Below, in pieces: positions 1-8,866 of a stretch of 37,397 bases of DNA; the stretch's first letter is position 1, and every line of letters starts with the position of its first letter. A program made the translations under genes and the position numbers. Location of the stretch: positions 1 through 37,397 of the forward strand of contig JBCCGE010000029.1 of the NCBI GenBank assembly GCA_039029455.1, written 5' to 3'. Under the pieces are notes generated by a model that saw nothing but the letters and a program-made list of their open reading frames with translations, did not search any database and was not told the DNA's origin. This DNA is from JBCCGE01 sp039029455. GTDB lineage: Bacteria; Pseudomonadota; Gammaproteobacteria; Arenicellales; Poriferihabitantaceae.

Positions 1-1
1 A

Positions 2-1129
2 GTTACGCTTAAGAAGGAATACAACAAAGACGAAGCCAGTAAAATCTGCCTTGCGATCAGAAAGGCCGGAGCTTCCTGTAAGGTGGAAAAGATCGAAGAG
101 GTGACGCTGGAAATCGCCAATGAGATCAGAGGCGATGAAGTAGCCGATACCGGATACAGTAGTGCTGAAAGCGATGTACGGACTACCGAGCGGATTTGCC
201 CAAACTGCAAGGCCACTAACGGCAGTAACATTAAGGTTTGCCCGGTATGTGGATACAGTCTGGAGCGCGGTGAAAGAGAAACACCGGAATTGCGGACTGA
301 GTACGAGCAGGACTCATTCGAGTACCAGCCAGGGCGCAGGGAAGTAGTCCAATCGGCCGTGATGAAATTCGTTTCCCACAACGCGGATTACTATCGCAGT
401 CAGTTCTCGCGTTTTGGCAGCTACACCAAACCGAAATTTGCACTGTCCTGGCACTGGCCTGCGTTTTTCGTTTTTTTCTTTTGGGCGCTCTACCGCAAAA
501 TGTGGTTGTGGGCGGGCGTTTATTTTGCTGGAGGAATATGGATATCCGGTATTGTTCCTCCGGGTATACCGCACCTGATCTGGGTGCTCGGCTGGCCGCT
601 GGTTGCGAATTACATTTACTTTCGACACTGTCTCAGAAAAGTTGGCGACGGTGAATCGGATATATCAACAACCGATGGAGGTGTGAGTAAAAAGGCAGTT
701 TGGGCTGGCATTGGCCTGATGTTTGCGGCATGGATATATATGTTTAATCAAATGCTTCATAACTATCAGCAATTGATCACTGCGGAGCTCGACAATGTCG
801 ATATTGTGCGTGGTGACGGCAGCAGTTTGAGTGAAGCGGATACGACTGACAAGAAAACTCTGCAGACCCTGACCAATATGTCTTTGATGATGGCAAGTGT
901 TAATCTGGTTGCGGGCAGCATTGAGTCGCTGGGATCCGACGATGCTCTGGCGGATCTGGTTAAACGACTCCAGCAGCGCGAGATAAAAGACGCGTGGAAT
1001 ACACCGCTGCAGATTTCAGGAGAGGGCAAGTTAATTACGCTACGATCGGCAGGAACAGACAAAGTGTTTGGCACCAACGACGACATTATTCAGCGCTCAT
1101 CGCTGCAGTCTTCTGATGATGGGATTTGA
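2..1129 (+). CDS. Zinc-ribbon, DUF2628-like membrane protein (5' end outside window)
   Basis: The reading frame is open from base 2, so the gene begins upstream of the window. A GTG at 83 is available, but the 27 codons before it (ending KAGASCK) resemble the end of a small N-terminal domain common in such proteins, so I do not take 83 as the start. Counting from 83, a CxxC...CxxC zinc ribbon has its cysteines at residues 39, 42, 53 and 56. A DUF2628-like hydrophobic region follows at about 125-200 (two or three membrane segments), then another membrane segment near 208-225. The last ~35 residues (DAWNTPLQI ... GTDKVFGTNDDI) resemble the calcium-site tail of GspG-type pseudopilins. It is probably an inner-membrane protein with a cytosolic zinc ribbon. 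Its function is unknown. The stop overlaps the possible TTG start of purD. Confidence 0.7.
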   Translation, partial: VTLKKEYNKDEASKICLAIRKAGASCKVEKIEEVTLEIANEIRGDEVADTGYSSAESDVRTTERICPNCKATNGSNIKVCPVCGYSLERGERETPELRTEYEQDSFEYQPGRREVVQSAVMKFVSHNADYYRSQFSRFGSYTKPKFALSWHWPAFFVFFFWALYRKMWLWAGVYFAGGIWISGIVPPGIPHLIWVLGWPLVANYIYFRHCLRKVGDGESDISTTDGGVSKKAVWAGIGLMFAAWIYMFNQMLHNYQQLITAELDNVDIVRGDGSSLSEADTTDKKTLQTLTNMSLMMASVNLVAGSIESLGSDDALADLVKRLQQREIKDAWNTPLQISGEGKLITLRSAGTDKVFGTNDDIIQRSSLQSSDDGI

Positions 1130-2466
1130 AACGAGTGAATGGTGAATCGCTGAGAGTATTGGTTGTTGGAGGTGGTGGCAGGGAGCATGCGCTGGCATGG
1201 AAAGCAAGCCAGTCACCGCTGGTCAGTCAGGTCTATGTCGCTCCGGGAAATGCCGGAACCGATAGTGAACCGGGCATCTCGAATATCGCGATTGCCGCTG
1301 ATGACATTGACGCATTGGCTGTATTTGCGGTTGAAAATGAAATTGGACTCACAATAGTTGGACCTGAAGCGCCGCTGGTTGCTGGTATTACGGATGTATT
1401 CGAGCGCAGGGGGTTGCGTTGCTTCGGACCAAGTGCGGCAGCCGCGCAGCTTGAAGGGTCCAAAACGTTCAGTAAGGAGTTTCTTGACAGACACAGTATC
1501 CCGACAGCGAAATTCGGCAGTTTTGTTGATTCCCAAAAAGCTTTGGAATTTTGTAAATCGTTGGATTTGCCGATTGTCATCAAGGCGGATGGTCTAGCAG
1601 CCGGAAAAGGTGTTGTGATTGCAGATGACTGGTCGTCCGTTGAAAGCGCTATTGACGATATGCTTAAAGCAAATCGGTTTGGAGATGCCGGCAGCAAGGT
1701 CGTTGTGGAAGAGTTTCTGACCGGCGAGGAGGCGAGTTTCATTGTCATGGTAGACGGAGAGCATATTCTGCCTATGGCCTCGAGTCAGGATCACAAAGCA
1801 GCTTATGACGGTGATACGGGACCGAATACCGGTGGCATGGGAGCCTATTCTCCCGCCCCTGTGGTCGATTCTGCGATGCATGCAAAAATCATGCAGACAG
1901 TGATGCAGCCTACGGTGGCGGCTATGGCAGAAGAGGGTGCACCCTATCGGGGATTCCTTTACGCAGGGGTAATGATCAGCGACAAAGGCATTCCAAATGT
2001 TCTGGAATTCAATTGCCGGTTCGGTGATCCGGAGACGCAGCCAATCCTGATGCGGCTTGAATCCGATCTGGTGGCCCATGTTGTCGCCGCCATGGACGGA
2101 AATCTTGACTCTGAGGAAGCTCGCTGGTCCGATGACAGTGCGTTAGGTGTTGTGATGGCCGCGAAAGGGTATCCGGATCAGTACGCCAAAGGGGATGAAA
2201 TTGAAGGATTGAGTGGGGTCTCCGGGATAACAGATACCAAAGTTTTCCATGCCGGGACCCTTGCAATGAGCGGGGAGCCTGGTGATAAGGTTGTCACCAG
2301 CGGTGGACGAGTGCTTTGCGTGACTGCTGTTGCTGCCAGTGTGAGTGAAGCTGCTGAAAAAGCATATCGGGCCGTATCGTCAATTCACTGGGACGGTTGT
2401 TGGGTTCGCAACGATATTGGTCACCGCGCCATCAAAAGGGATTCGGACACCCGGGAGGATAGGTGA
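1126..2466 (+). CDS. purD: Phosphoribosylamine-glycine ligase
   Basis: PurD joins glycine to 5-phosphoribosylamine using ATP, giving GAR in purine synthesis in the cytosol. The N-terminal Rossmann-like segment LRVLVVGGGGREHALAW is diagnostic. The ATP-grasp core shows KADGLAAGKGV, PNTGGMGAYSPAP and EFNCRFGDPETQ. The length (about 443-446 aa) is slightly above the usual ~430 because of a short charged C-terminal tail. The start is uncertain: TTG at 1126 overlaps the preceding stop, and the in-frame GTG at 1135 is at least as likely because the family normally begins two or three residues before the VLVVGGGG motif. The stop overlaps the tsaC start by 4 bases (GTGA), suggesting coupled translation. 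The usual partner purH is not visible in this window. Confidence 0.95.
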   Translation: MKRVNGESLRVLVVGGGGREHALAWKASQSPLVSQVYVAPGNAGTDSEPGISNIAIAADDIDALAVFAVENEIGLTIVGPEAPLVAGITDVFERRGLRCFGPSAAAAQLEGSKTFSKEFLDRHSIPTAKFGSFVDSQKALEFCKSLDLPIVIKADGLAAGKGVVIADDWSSVESAIDDMLKANRFGDAGSKVVVEEFLTGEEASFIVMVDGEHILPMASSQDHKAAYDGDTGPNTGGMGAYSPAPVVDSAMHAKIMQTVMQPTVAAMAEEGAPYRGFLYAGVMISDKGIPNVLEFNCRFGDPETQPILMRLESDLVAHVVAAMDGNLDSEEARWSDDSALGVVMAAKGYPDQYAKGDEIEGLSGVSGITDTKVFHAGTLAMSGEPGDKVVTSGGRVLCVTAVAASVSEAAEKAYRAVSSIHWDGCWVRNDIGHRAIKRDSDTREDR

Positions 2467-3017
2467 ATCTCTTAAATCTGCGAACAGCTGCTTCGGTAGT
2501 GCGTTCGGGCGGAGTTATTGCGTACCCTACAGAATCCTGCTTCGGTCTCGGCTGCGATCCTCGCAACATCTCCGGTATACGCCGAATTCTGAAAATCAAG
2601 CGTCGAATGCGAGAAAAGGGATTGATCCTTATTGCGGATACAGCGTCTCGGTTCAGACCGTATGTTTCTCACTATCCAGCAGAGCAGTTGGATCAGATTT
2701 TCGCCACCTGGCCCGGGCCGAATACGTGGTTACTACCGGCAAAAAACGCCACATCGCGTTGGATCAGGGGGCAATACGACAGCATCGCCGTGAGGGTTAC
2801 CGCACATCGTCAGGCTGCGCTTTTGTGCCAGTTCAGCCGCTCAGCGATTGTCTCCACGAGTGCGAATCTGGCCGGACAGCCCAGTCTGAGGACGCATCGT
2901 GCGGTTTCGAGGATCATGGGTGATCGAATCGACTATATCGTTCCCGGTCTTATTGGTTCCGACGAAAAACCATCCACTATTCGCGATGGCTTCAGTGGCG
3001 AACTGATTCGGGTATAA
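2463..3017 (+). CDS. tsaC: Threonylcarbamoyl-AMP synthase (YrdC/Sua5 family)
   Basis: TsaC makes threonylcarbamoyl-adenylate from threonine, bicarbonate and ATP, the first step of the t6A37 modification of ANN-decoding tRNAs. The 184-aa length is that of the short TsaC/YrdC form without the Sua5 C-terminal domain. Family marks are IAYPTESCFGLGCDP near the N-terminus, the basic patch KIKRRMREKG that binds nucleotide and carbonate, WPGPNTWLLPA, and the VSTSANLAGQPS loop. The GTG start overlaps the purD stop by 4 bases. hemF follows after 14 bases, an arrangement common in Gammaproteobacteria, so purD-tsaC-hemF-waaA is probably one transcript. Confidence 0.93.
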   Translation: MNLLNLRTAASVVRSGGVIAYPTESCFGLGCDPRNISGIRRILKIKRRMREKGLILIADTASRFRPYVSHYPAEQLDQIFATWPGPNTWLLPAKNATSRWIRGQYDSIAVRVTAHRQAALLCQFSRSAIVSTSANLAGQPSLRTHRAVSRIMGDRIDYIVPGLIGSDEKPSTIRDGFSGELIRV

Positions 3018-3031
3018 ATCCATTAGCTGCA

Positions 3032-3979
3032 ATGACGAACACCGACAATTGCGATTTCGATGCTGTTACGGCGTATTTGAGATCACTGCAAGATACTATC
3101 TGTAACGCTTTTTCGGCGTTTGAGCGGAACTCGTTTCAGCAGGACGAATGGAGTCATCCGACGGGGGGTGGGGGACGCACACGCATATTGGAAAATGGCG
3201 AGTGCATAGAAAAAGGAGGCATCAATTTTTCTCATGTAAGGGGAGATCAGTTGCCGGCATCTGCGTCCGCGAAACGTCCTGAAATAGCCGGAAAACCTTT
3301 TGAAGCGACAGGATTATCGCTGGTGATCCATCCAAAAAATCCCCATGCGCCAACTGCGCATATGAACGTGCGGTTTTTCATTGCAAATCGCCACGGATCA
3401 AATCCCGTGTGGTGGTTTGGTGGAGGCTTTGATCTGACGCCGTATTACGGTTACGAAGCCGATTGCGTGCACTGGCACACCGTTGCCCGACAGGCATGCG
3501 AAGGTGCCGTGGGTATATCGTATGGTTCGCTAAAAAAATTGTGTGACGAGTATTTTTTTATCCGTCATCGCAACGAACCCAGGGGTATCGGCGGTTTGTT
3601 TTTTGATGATTATCGTGCCGATGGTTTTCGCAATGCGTTTGGCTTTATGCAGCGGGTGGGCGATCACTTCTTACCGGCCTATCTACCCATAATTGAACGC
3701 CGCAAGAACACGGAGTATTCCCAACAACAGATAGACTTTCAAAACTACAGAAGGGGTCGCTACGTCGAATTCAATCTGGTCCAGGATCGGGGCACACTTT
3801 TTGGGTTGCAATCCGGAGGCAGAACGGAATCAATCCTGATGTCGTTACCACCGACTGTAAACTGGAGATATGACTGGCGAGCAGCACCTGACAGTGCAGA
3901 AGCGCGTCTCACTGATTACTTTCTCCAGTCTCGAAACTGGCTTGATGATAGGGCCAAAGACCGGTGTTCGGAGCAGTAA
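3032..3979 (+). CDS. hemF: Oxygen-dependent coproporphyrinogen III oxidase
   Basis: HemF oxidatively decarboxylates coproporphyrinogen III to protoporphyrinogen IX with O2, a late step of haem synthesis in the cytosol. Conserved blocks are all present: GGGGRTRILENG (residues 45-56), HPKNPHAPTAHMNVR with the conserved histidines at about 100 and 110, WWFGGGFDLTPYY (128-139), NEPRGIGGLFFDDY, and the C-terminal RGRYVEFNLVQDRGT and PPTVNW. The length of 315 aa is typical. The enzyme implies growth with oxygen, and no oxygen-independent HemN is seen here. The stop lies one base before the waaA start, so the two are likely coupled. Confidence 0.96.
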   Translation: MTNTDNCDFDAVTAYLRSLQDTICNAFSAFERNSFQQDEWSHPTGGGGRTRILENGECIEKGGINFSHVRGDQLPASASAKRPEIAGKPFEATGLSLVIHPKNPHAPTAHMNVRFFIANRHGSNPVWWFGGGFDLTPYYGYEADCVHWHTVARQACEGAVGISYGSLKKLCDEYFFIRHRNEPRGIGGLFFDDYRADGFRNAFGFMQRVGDHFLPAYLPIIERRKNTEYSQQQIDFQNYRRGRYVEFNLVQDRGTLFGLQSGGRTESILMSLPPTVNWRYDWRAAPDSAEARLTDYFLQSRNWLDDRAKDRCSEQ

Positions 3980-3980
3980 A

Positions 3981-5258
3981 ATGCTGACGCTCTATCGGGT
4001 ATTTCTGTACCTGTGTCTGCCGGTATTTCTTGCCAGATTGCTATTCAAAGGACTGCAGAATCCAAAGTATCTTGATCGCATTCGACAACGGATGGGCTTT
4101 CTTACAATAAAGCCGGAGGCAAAAGGAATCTGGGTTCACGCGGTTTCAATGGGTGAAGTCAATGCCGCAGCACCGCTGGTACAGAGACTATTGTCTGCAA
4201 AACCAAATGCGTCAGTCACGATTACAACCATGACTCCGACCGGATCGGAAAGAGTTGGCAAGTTGTTTGGTGATCGTGTCAGTCACTGCTATCTCCCTTA
4301 TGACTATCCCGGTGCTGCCCGACGATTCCTGAAAACCGTCGAGCCTGATTTGGCGATCGTGATGGAAACCGAAATCTGGCCAAATTTCATCCATGCCTGC
4401 CACAAAAAATCGATTCCGATGGTGTATGCGAATGTCAGATTATCTCGACGTTCACACAGAGGATACCGGCGATTCAAAAAGCTGATCGCGTCTACGCTGC
4501 AGAAGATTGACTTGTTCGCCGTCCAGGCGAAACCCGATGCGAAACGCTTGATCCGGTTAGGTGCGAACCCTTCTTCAGTTCATGTCACCGGTAGCATCAA
4601 GTTTGATATTTCGATTCCTCCCAGTGTGGGAGAGGCCGCTCAGGCCGTTCGGAGAAACCTTGGATGGGACCGACCGGTTTGGGTAGCCGGCAGCACCCAT
4701 CAGGGCGAGGAGTCTCTGATTCTTGAAGCATTCGAGTCTATTCGGCGGGAACACCGTAATGCGCTGCTGGTGCTGGTGCCAAGACATCCGGAACGATTTA
4801 CAACAGTTTTCAGACTGTGCACCCGAATGGGATTCACAACCGCACTGAGATCAGAGAGTCTGGGTGATATTGACAGTGATACACAGGTTTACCTCGGAGA
4901 TACGATGGGTGAATTGCAGCTGCTTATTGCGGCGTCAGATGCAGCGTTCATCGGCGGCAGTCTCGTACCCGTCGGAGGGCACAATGTGCTGGAGGCCTGC
5001 GCCGCCAGTGTGCCAGTGGTTTTTGGCCCGCATATGTTTAACTTTTCTGAAATCTCGGAAATGGTGCTGCAGCAGGGTGCCGGGCTTCAGGCTCTGGATC
5101 CTCAGGACTTGAGTGATGTGGTTGGTCGTTGGTTTGATGATCCCCTGCTCAGAACACGCTACGGCACCGCTGGGCTGGAACTGGTAGAGAGTAATAAAGG
5201 GGCGCTGGATCGCGTCGAAAGCCTTATCGAGCAAATGAATCCGCGGCCTATCAATTGA
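3981..5258 (+). CDS. waaA: 3-deoxy-D-manno-octulosonic acid (Kdo) transferase
   Basis: WaaA (KdtA) adds Kdo to lipid IVA at the cytoplasmic face of the inner membrane, and so marks a Gram-negative cell with lipopolysaccharide. I place the start at ATG 3981, one base after the hemF stop, because the protein then begins with the usual anchor segment (MLTLYRVFLYLCLPVFLARLLF). The frame stays open further upstream into hemF, but that part is not conserved. GT-B fold marks include HAVSMGEVNAAAPL, TTMTPTGSERV, METEIWPN, WVAGSTHQGEE, VPRHPERF, and the nucleotide-sugar site FIGGSLVPVGGHNVLE followed by FGPHMFNF. The length of 425 aa is typical. It is the last gene of the first plus-strand block and converges on pepN. 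Confidence 0.95.
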   Translation: MLTLYRVFLYLCLPVFLARLLFKGLQNPKYLDRIRQRMGFLTIKPEAKGIWVHAVSMGEVNAAAPLVQRLLSAKPNASVTITTMTPTGSERVGKLFGDRVSHCYLPYDYPGAARRFLKTVEPDLAIVMETEIWPNFIHACHKKSIPMVYANVRLSRRSHRGYRRFKKLIASTLQKIDLFAVQAKPDAKRLIRLGANPSSVHVTGSIKFDISIPPSVGEAAQAVRRNLGWDRPVWVAGSTHQGEESLILEAFESIRREHRNALLVLVPRHPERFTTVFRLCTRMGFTTALRSESLGDIDSDTQVYLGDTMGELQLLIAASDAAFIGGSLVPVGGHNVLEACAASVPVVFGPHMFNFSEISEMVLQQGAGLQALDPQDLSDVVGRWFDDPLLRTRYGTAGLELVESNKGALDRVESLIEQMNPRPIN

Positions 5259-5273
5259 CAAGGCGATTTTTGT

Positions 5274-5336
5274 GCGGGAATCCTTTTATCTGTGCGGACA
5301 GTCAAACGCGGTCTGTTTCCCGCTGGCGCTTTTTTT
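5274..5336 (+). terminator. Possible terminator between waaA and pepN
   Basis: The 104-base convergent gap between waaA and pepN holds an inverted repeat GCGGGAA (5274-5280) and TTCCCGC (5317-5323) with a 36-base loop, and a run of seven T at 5330-5336. The loop can form a small inner stem (ACAG/CTGT). The position suits a terminator for waaA, but the stem is long-looped and weak, so this is tentative. Confidence 0.3.
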
Positions 5337-5362
5337 CCTGTTTCCTTTCGCAGAATCGGAAT

Positions 5363-7981
5363 TTATGTGTCGGACAAGGCTTTGCTGATTATTTCAGAGA
5401 CGTCGGATGAGAGGTCGCTGATTTGGCTCAGGGTTTCCAGTTCCTGTCTCATAAAATTCGATGTGTCTTTTTGATACTGCCTCCAACTGTTGAACGCGGA
5501 CACCAGACGAGCGGCGACCTGAGGATTGACAGGGTCGATCTTTTCAACCCATTCTCGTATCAGGTCCTGTCCACTTCCATCCCGAGAATGGAAACCTCCT
5601 GGATTGCCATGACTGAATGCCAATAGCAGTGAGTAAACCTTGTTGGGGTTTCGGTAATTAAATGCCTCGTGCTCTGACAAATCGCGAATGGTTTGAGTAG
5701 GGTTTTGATCAGCTTCCATTGCCTGAATACGTAACCATTTGTCTACAACAAGAGGCTCATGAGACCAGTTTTCGTACATTTCGCTGATGATGTCAGCTTG
5801 CTGTGGATGCGCGCTGCGGATGGCCGCTGTCATTGTGCTGCAGCGATCAGTGAGATTTGTCGCCTGCTTTCTCAGATGATTGATCAGATCTTCACTGGCG
5901 GGATGGCGACATTGGCTCAACAGGAGCAGACATACGTCTCTGAGACTTCTGTTCGCAGCGACTTCTCCGCTGTACCCCCTCTGGTTGCGCTGCTGGGTTG
6001 TTTCAAAACGTTCAATCAGCAATTCACCGCAATGATCAGCAATGCTTCGGACAAGTTTTTTTCGTGACCGAAGGATTTTATGTGGATCGATCGGTTTGGC
6101 GTGTTCACAAATGAAACCGTAGGCGGGTGGGGTGAGTAGCTTAGCGGCTAAAGCCGGTTCATCGTCTGATTCGCGCAGTGTGCGTTCCAGAGCGACAAGT
6201 ATAGATTCTTTGAGTTCCGGGGATACGCCTTCAGATTGCATGTCTGACAGGATGAATTCCAGCATCAGGCGCTGACCCGCATCCCATCGATTGAACGGAT
6301 CATCGTCCTTCGCCATCAGAACTGACAAGTCGCGTGGGGTCTGATCAAACTCCAGAATCACAGGTGCACTGAAATTTCGCAGTACGCTGAGTATCGGTCT
6401 GCTGTCGAAATTGTCTATACGGACAGTCTGCTTTTCTTCCTGCAGGGTAATCAACTGTTTGTGCGTGACCAGGCGATCTTCCGATTTATTATCGTCACTT
6501 AGAAGAGCCAATGAAATTGGAATAGTGAACGGCTTTTTGTTTTTCTGACCCGGCGTATCGGGGCAGCGCTGACTAAAATGAATGTCAAGCGCAGAGCCGT
6601 CACTGTCGTAACTGGCATCCACAGTCAGTCTCGGCGTGCCCGCTTGTTCGTACCACCTTCTGAACAAACTCAAATCAATGTCAGCCGCTTCCGAAATGCA
6701 GTCGACGAAATCATCAGTAGTCACAGCCTGTCCGTCGAATCGTTCAAAATAAAGGTCAGTACCTTTGCGAAACAGGTCATTGTCCACCAGAGTGCGCAAC
6801 ATTCTGACAACTTCAGCACCTTTTTCGTAAACTGTTGCAGTGTAGAAATTATTGATCTCCTGATAGGAATTCGGCCTGATCGAATGTGCCATAGGTCCGG
6901 CGTCTTCCTTGAACTGATGATTGCGTAGCCCATTCACATCTTCGATTCGCTTTACTCCGGCGGATCCCATATCAGCACTAAATTCCTGATCCCTGAATAC
7001 AGTAAACCCTTCTTTCAGGCTGAGTTGAAACCAGTCTCTGCAGGTTACTCGATTGCCGGACCAGTTGTGAAAGTACTCATGCGCTACAACGGCTTCCACA
7101 TTTGCGAAATCAGTGTCTGTTGCGATGTCGGGGTCTGCAAGTACATATTTCGTATTGAAAATGTTCAGACTCTTGTTTTCCATAGCGCCCATGTTGAAGT
7201 CTTCGACGGCCACGACGTTAAACAGATCCAGATCGTATTCGCGTCCATACACTTCTTCGTCCCACCGCATCGAATTCTTCAATGCTTCCATGCCATGCCA
7301 GCATCGGTCGGAATCCTTGCCCCTGGCGTAGAACCTGAGGTCGACGCATCGGCCACTGTTTGTTTTGAATGAGTCACGAATGCAGTTCAGTTTGCCCGCT
7401 ACCAGCGCAAAAAGGTAGGTTGGTTTTGGGAAAGGGTCATACCATTCAGCAAAGTGGAGTTCAGAGTCGCCTTCAACGTTCCCGGATTTTTCCAGGTTAC
7501 CATTGCCGAGAAGCACCGGATATTCGGACTTGTTTGCAATTAGCCGAGTTCGGTATGTCGCCAGATTGTCAGGCCTGTCCACTGAAGGCGCTATCCGCCG
7601 AAAACCTTCAGCCTCGCACTGGGTGCACAGCATGTCACCGGATTTATACAGACCGCTCAGCGAGGTGTTTTTTTCCGGATGAATAATGCATTCAATGGAC
7701 AGCTCGAATTCGCGATCTGCTACATCAACCGTGAGTAAATCATTTTCATGTATGAAAGGCAGGCTCTCCCCAGCATTCAGCGTTACCGCACGAACCGACA
7801 TGTTTTCGGCATGAAGTACGAGAGTGTTGGCTGCATCGTCCTGATTTTTCTCGACCCGGTGAGTGACATAAACCCGGGTGTTTATCGGATCAAGTTCAAC
7901 GACAAGGTCGGTGTGACGGATAAAATAGTCCGGTGGACGATAGTCGCTCAGAAATATGGTTTTGCGAGTTGATGGTTGCAT
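5363..7981 (-). CDS. pepN: Aminopeptidase N (M1 family)
   Basis: This is a zinc-dependent M1 aminopeptidase that trims N-terminal residues from peptides in the cytosol. At 872 aa it matches the E. coli-type PepN length. Visible marks are QCEAEGFRRI (residues 121-130), the exopeptidase motif GAMEN (265-269), and the zinc site HEYFH (301-305) with the third ligand E324 exactly 18 residues later in SLKEG. The C-terminal half carries the helical repeats of the bacterial PepN type. One oddity is that the usually aromatic stretch before DRPD (commonly TYFLDRPD) reads APSVDRPD here, without any frame change. The gene starts at ATG 7981, divergent from the VOC gene across an 86-base gap, and ends convergent with waaA. 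Confidence 0.95.
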   Translation of the reverse strand: MQPSTRKTIFLSDYRPPDYFIRHTDLVVELDPINTRVYVTHRVEKNQDDAANTLVLHAENMSVRAVTLNAGESLPFIHENDLLTVDVADREFELSIECIIHPEKNTSLSGLYKSGDMLCTQCEAEGFRRIAPSVDRPDNLATYRTRLIANKSEYPVLLGNGNLEKSGNVEGDSELHFAEWYDPFPKPTYLFALVAGKLNCIRDSFKTNSGRCVDLRFYARGKDSDRCWHGMEALKNSMRWDEEVYGREYDLDLFNVVAVEDFNMGAMENKSLNIFNTKYVLADPDIATDTDFANVEAVVAHEYFHNWSGNRVTCRDWFQLSLKEGFTVFRDQEFSADMGSAGVKRIEDVNGLRNHQFKEDAGPMAHSIRPNSYQEINNFYTATVYEKGAEVVRMLRTLVDNDLFRKGTDLYFERFDGQAVTTDDFVDCISEAADIDLSLFRRWYEQAGTPRLTVDASYDSDGSALDIHFSQRCPDTPGQKNKKPFTIPISLALLSDDNKSEDRLVTHKQLITLQEEKQTVRIDNFDSRPILSVLRNFSAPVILEFDQTPRDLSVLMAKDDDPFNRWDAGQRLMLEFILSDMQSEGVSPELKESILVALERTLRESDDEPALAAKLLTPPAYGFICEHAKPIDPHKILRSRKKLVRSIADHCGELLIERFETTQQRNQRGYSGEVAANRSLRDVCLLLLSQCRHPASEDLINHLRKQATNLTDRCSTMTAAIRSAHPQQADIISEMYENWSHEPLVVDKWLRIQAMEADQNPTQTIRDLSEHEAFNYRNPNKVYSLLLAFSHGNPGGFHSRDGSGQDLIREWVEKIDPVNPQVAARLVSAFNSWRQYQKDTSNFMRQELETLSQISDLSSDVSEIISKALSDT

Positions 7982-8067
7982 ACTGATGTTTGGCTGTATC
8001 CGTTTATTTTGGTCTGACTATGAGCGGGTCCGAATGAATTCAATTTTCGATAAAAAGTCCTTTTAAC

Positions 8068-8496
8068 ATGAAAGTACAGTCTCTCGACCATCTTGTATTG
8101 ACGGTCAACCATCTGCAGGACACCATTGACTTTTATACGTGTATTTTGGGGATGAAGCTGGTTGAATTCGGTGACAATAATCACAATCGGCGTTTTTCGC
8201 TGCAATTCGGATCACAGAAAATCAACATTCATCAGCGAGGGCAAGAATTCAAGCCCAATGCCCGAGCTGCAATTCCCGGCAGCGCGGATATCTGTTTTCT
8301 GTCGGACAGCGCCATTAGTGACTGGCAGCAACTGTTCGAGCGTCACGACATCCCCGTCGAACAGGGACCTGTAAGGCGAACCGGTGCTGTTGGTGATCTG
8401 ATCTCACTTTACGTTCGCGATCCCGACGGCAATCTGCTGGAGATTTCTAATCTTCTGGTGCCGGATTCCGATCAAGATACTGCAACTTATCGGTAA
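8068..8496 (+). CDS. VOC-superfamily (glyoxalase/dioxygenase-fold) protein
   Basis: The protein (142 aa) is a single vicinal-oxygen-chelate module built from two beta-alpha-beta-beta-beta units. LDHLVLTVNHLQDTIDFYTCILGM at the N-terminus is the classic first unit, and the second ends with SLYVRDPDGNLLEIS. Candidate metal ligands are His in LDHLVL, His in INIHQRG and Glu in NLLEIS, which is the usual metal site. The substrate cannot be read from sequence: members include lactoylglutathione lyases, ring-cleaving dioxygenases and antibiotic-resistance proteins. Its last 50 bases overlap the 3' end of fdxA on the opposite strand. The start ATG 8068 has no strong ribosome-binding site. Confidence 0.85.
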   Translation: MKVQSLDHLVLTVNHLQDTIDFYTCILGMKLVEFGDNNHNRRFSLQFGSQKINIHQRGQEFKPNARAAIPGSADICFLSDSAISDWQQLFERHDIPVEQGPVRRTGAVGDLISLYVRDPDGNLLEISNLLVPDSDQDTATYR

Positions 8497-8788
8497 CCTC
8501 GGCCCATTCCTCGGCATCTTCAGGAGCGTCCTTCATTTCAGTGATCACGGGCCAAATCTGACTCAATTCAGCATTCAGCTCGAGCATTTCTTCCTGGCCT
8601 TCAGGAATTTCGTCTTCGGAGACGATAGCATCGACCGGACATTCCGGTTCACACAGACTGCAATCAATACACTCTTCCGGATCAATCACCAGAAAATTCA
8701 CCCCCTCGTGGAAGCAGTCGACCGGACATACTTCAACACAGTCGGTGTGTTTGCATCGAATACAGCCTTCAAGTACGACGTAGGTCAT
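8447..8788 (-). CDS. fdxA: 7Fe ferredoxin
   Basis: This is a small cytosolic electron carrier with one [3Fe-4S] and one [4Fe-4S] cluster. The first 55 residues hold cysteines at 9, 12, 17, 21 and 25 (CIRCKHTDCVEVCPVDC) and 40, 43, 46 and 50 (CIDCSLCEPECP), the Azotobacter FdxA pattern. The rest is an acidic C-terminal extension typical of proteobacterial FdxA. The length of 113 aa is normal. It follows mutS on the same strand after 133 bases, as in many Gammaproteobacteria. Its 3' end overlaps the convergent VOC gene by 50 bases. It probably has its own promoter in the gap, given a TACAAT box. Confidence 0.95.
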   Translation of the reverse strand: MTYVVLEGCIRCKHTDCVEVCPVDCFHEGVNFLVIDPEECIDCSLCEPECPVDAIVSEDEIPEGQEEMLELNAELSQIWPVITEMKDAPEDAEEWAEVTDKLQYLDRNPAPED

Positions 8789-8826
8789 TCAAAAGTTATC
8801 GCAAATGGGGCTCTGCAAAGCACTGT

Positions 8827-8832
8827 ATTGTA
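8827..8832 (-). promoter_or_regulatory. Candidate -10 box for fdxA
   Basis: Read on the minus strand, TACAAT lies about 39 bases before the fdxA start codon, in the only AT-rich part of the mutS-fdxA gap. The hexamer at the expected -35 position is poor, so this would be a weak or activator-dependent promoter. The call rests on one hexamer and its position. Confidence 0.3.
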
Positions 8833-8866
8833 ATTTTTCCTAAATCTCCGGTACATATTGCGAGCG

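Noticed and set aside
2345..2923. A plus-strand open frame overlapping the end of purD and most of tsaC
   Set aside because: It is out of frame with both conserved genes and its product has no family features.
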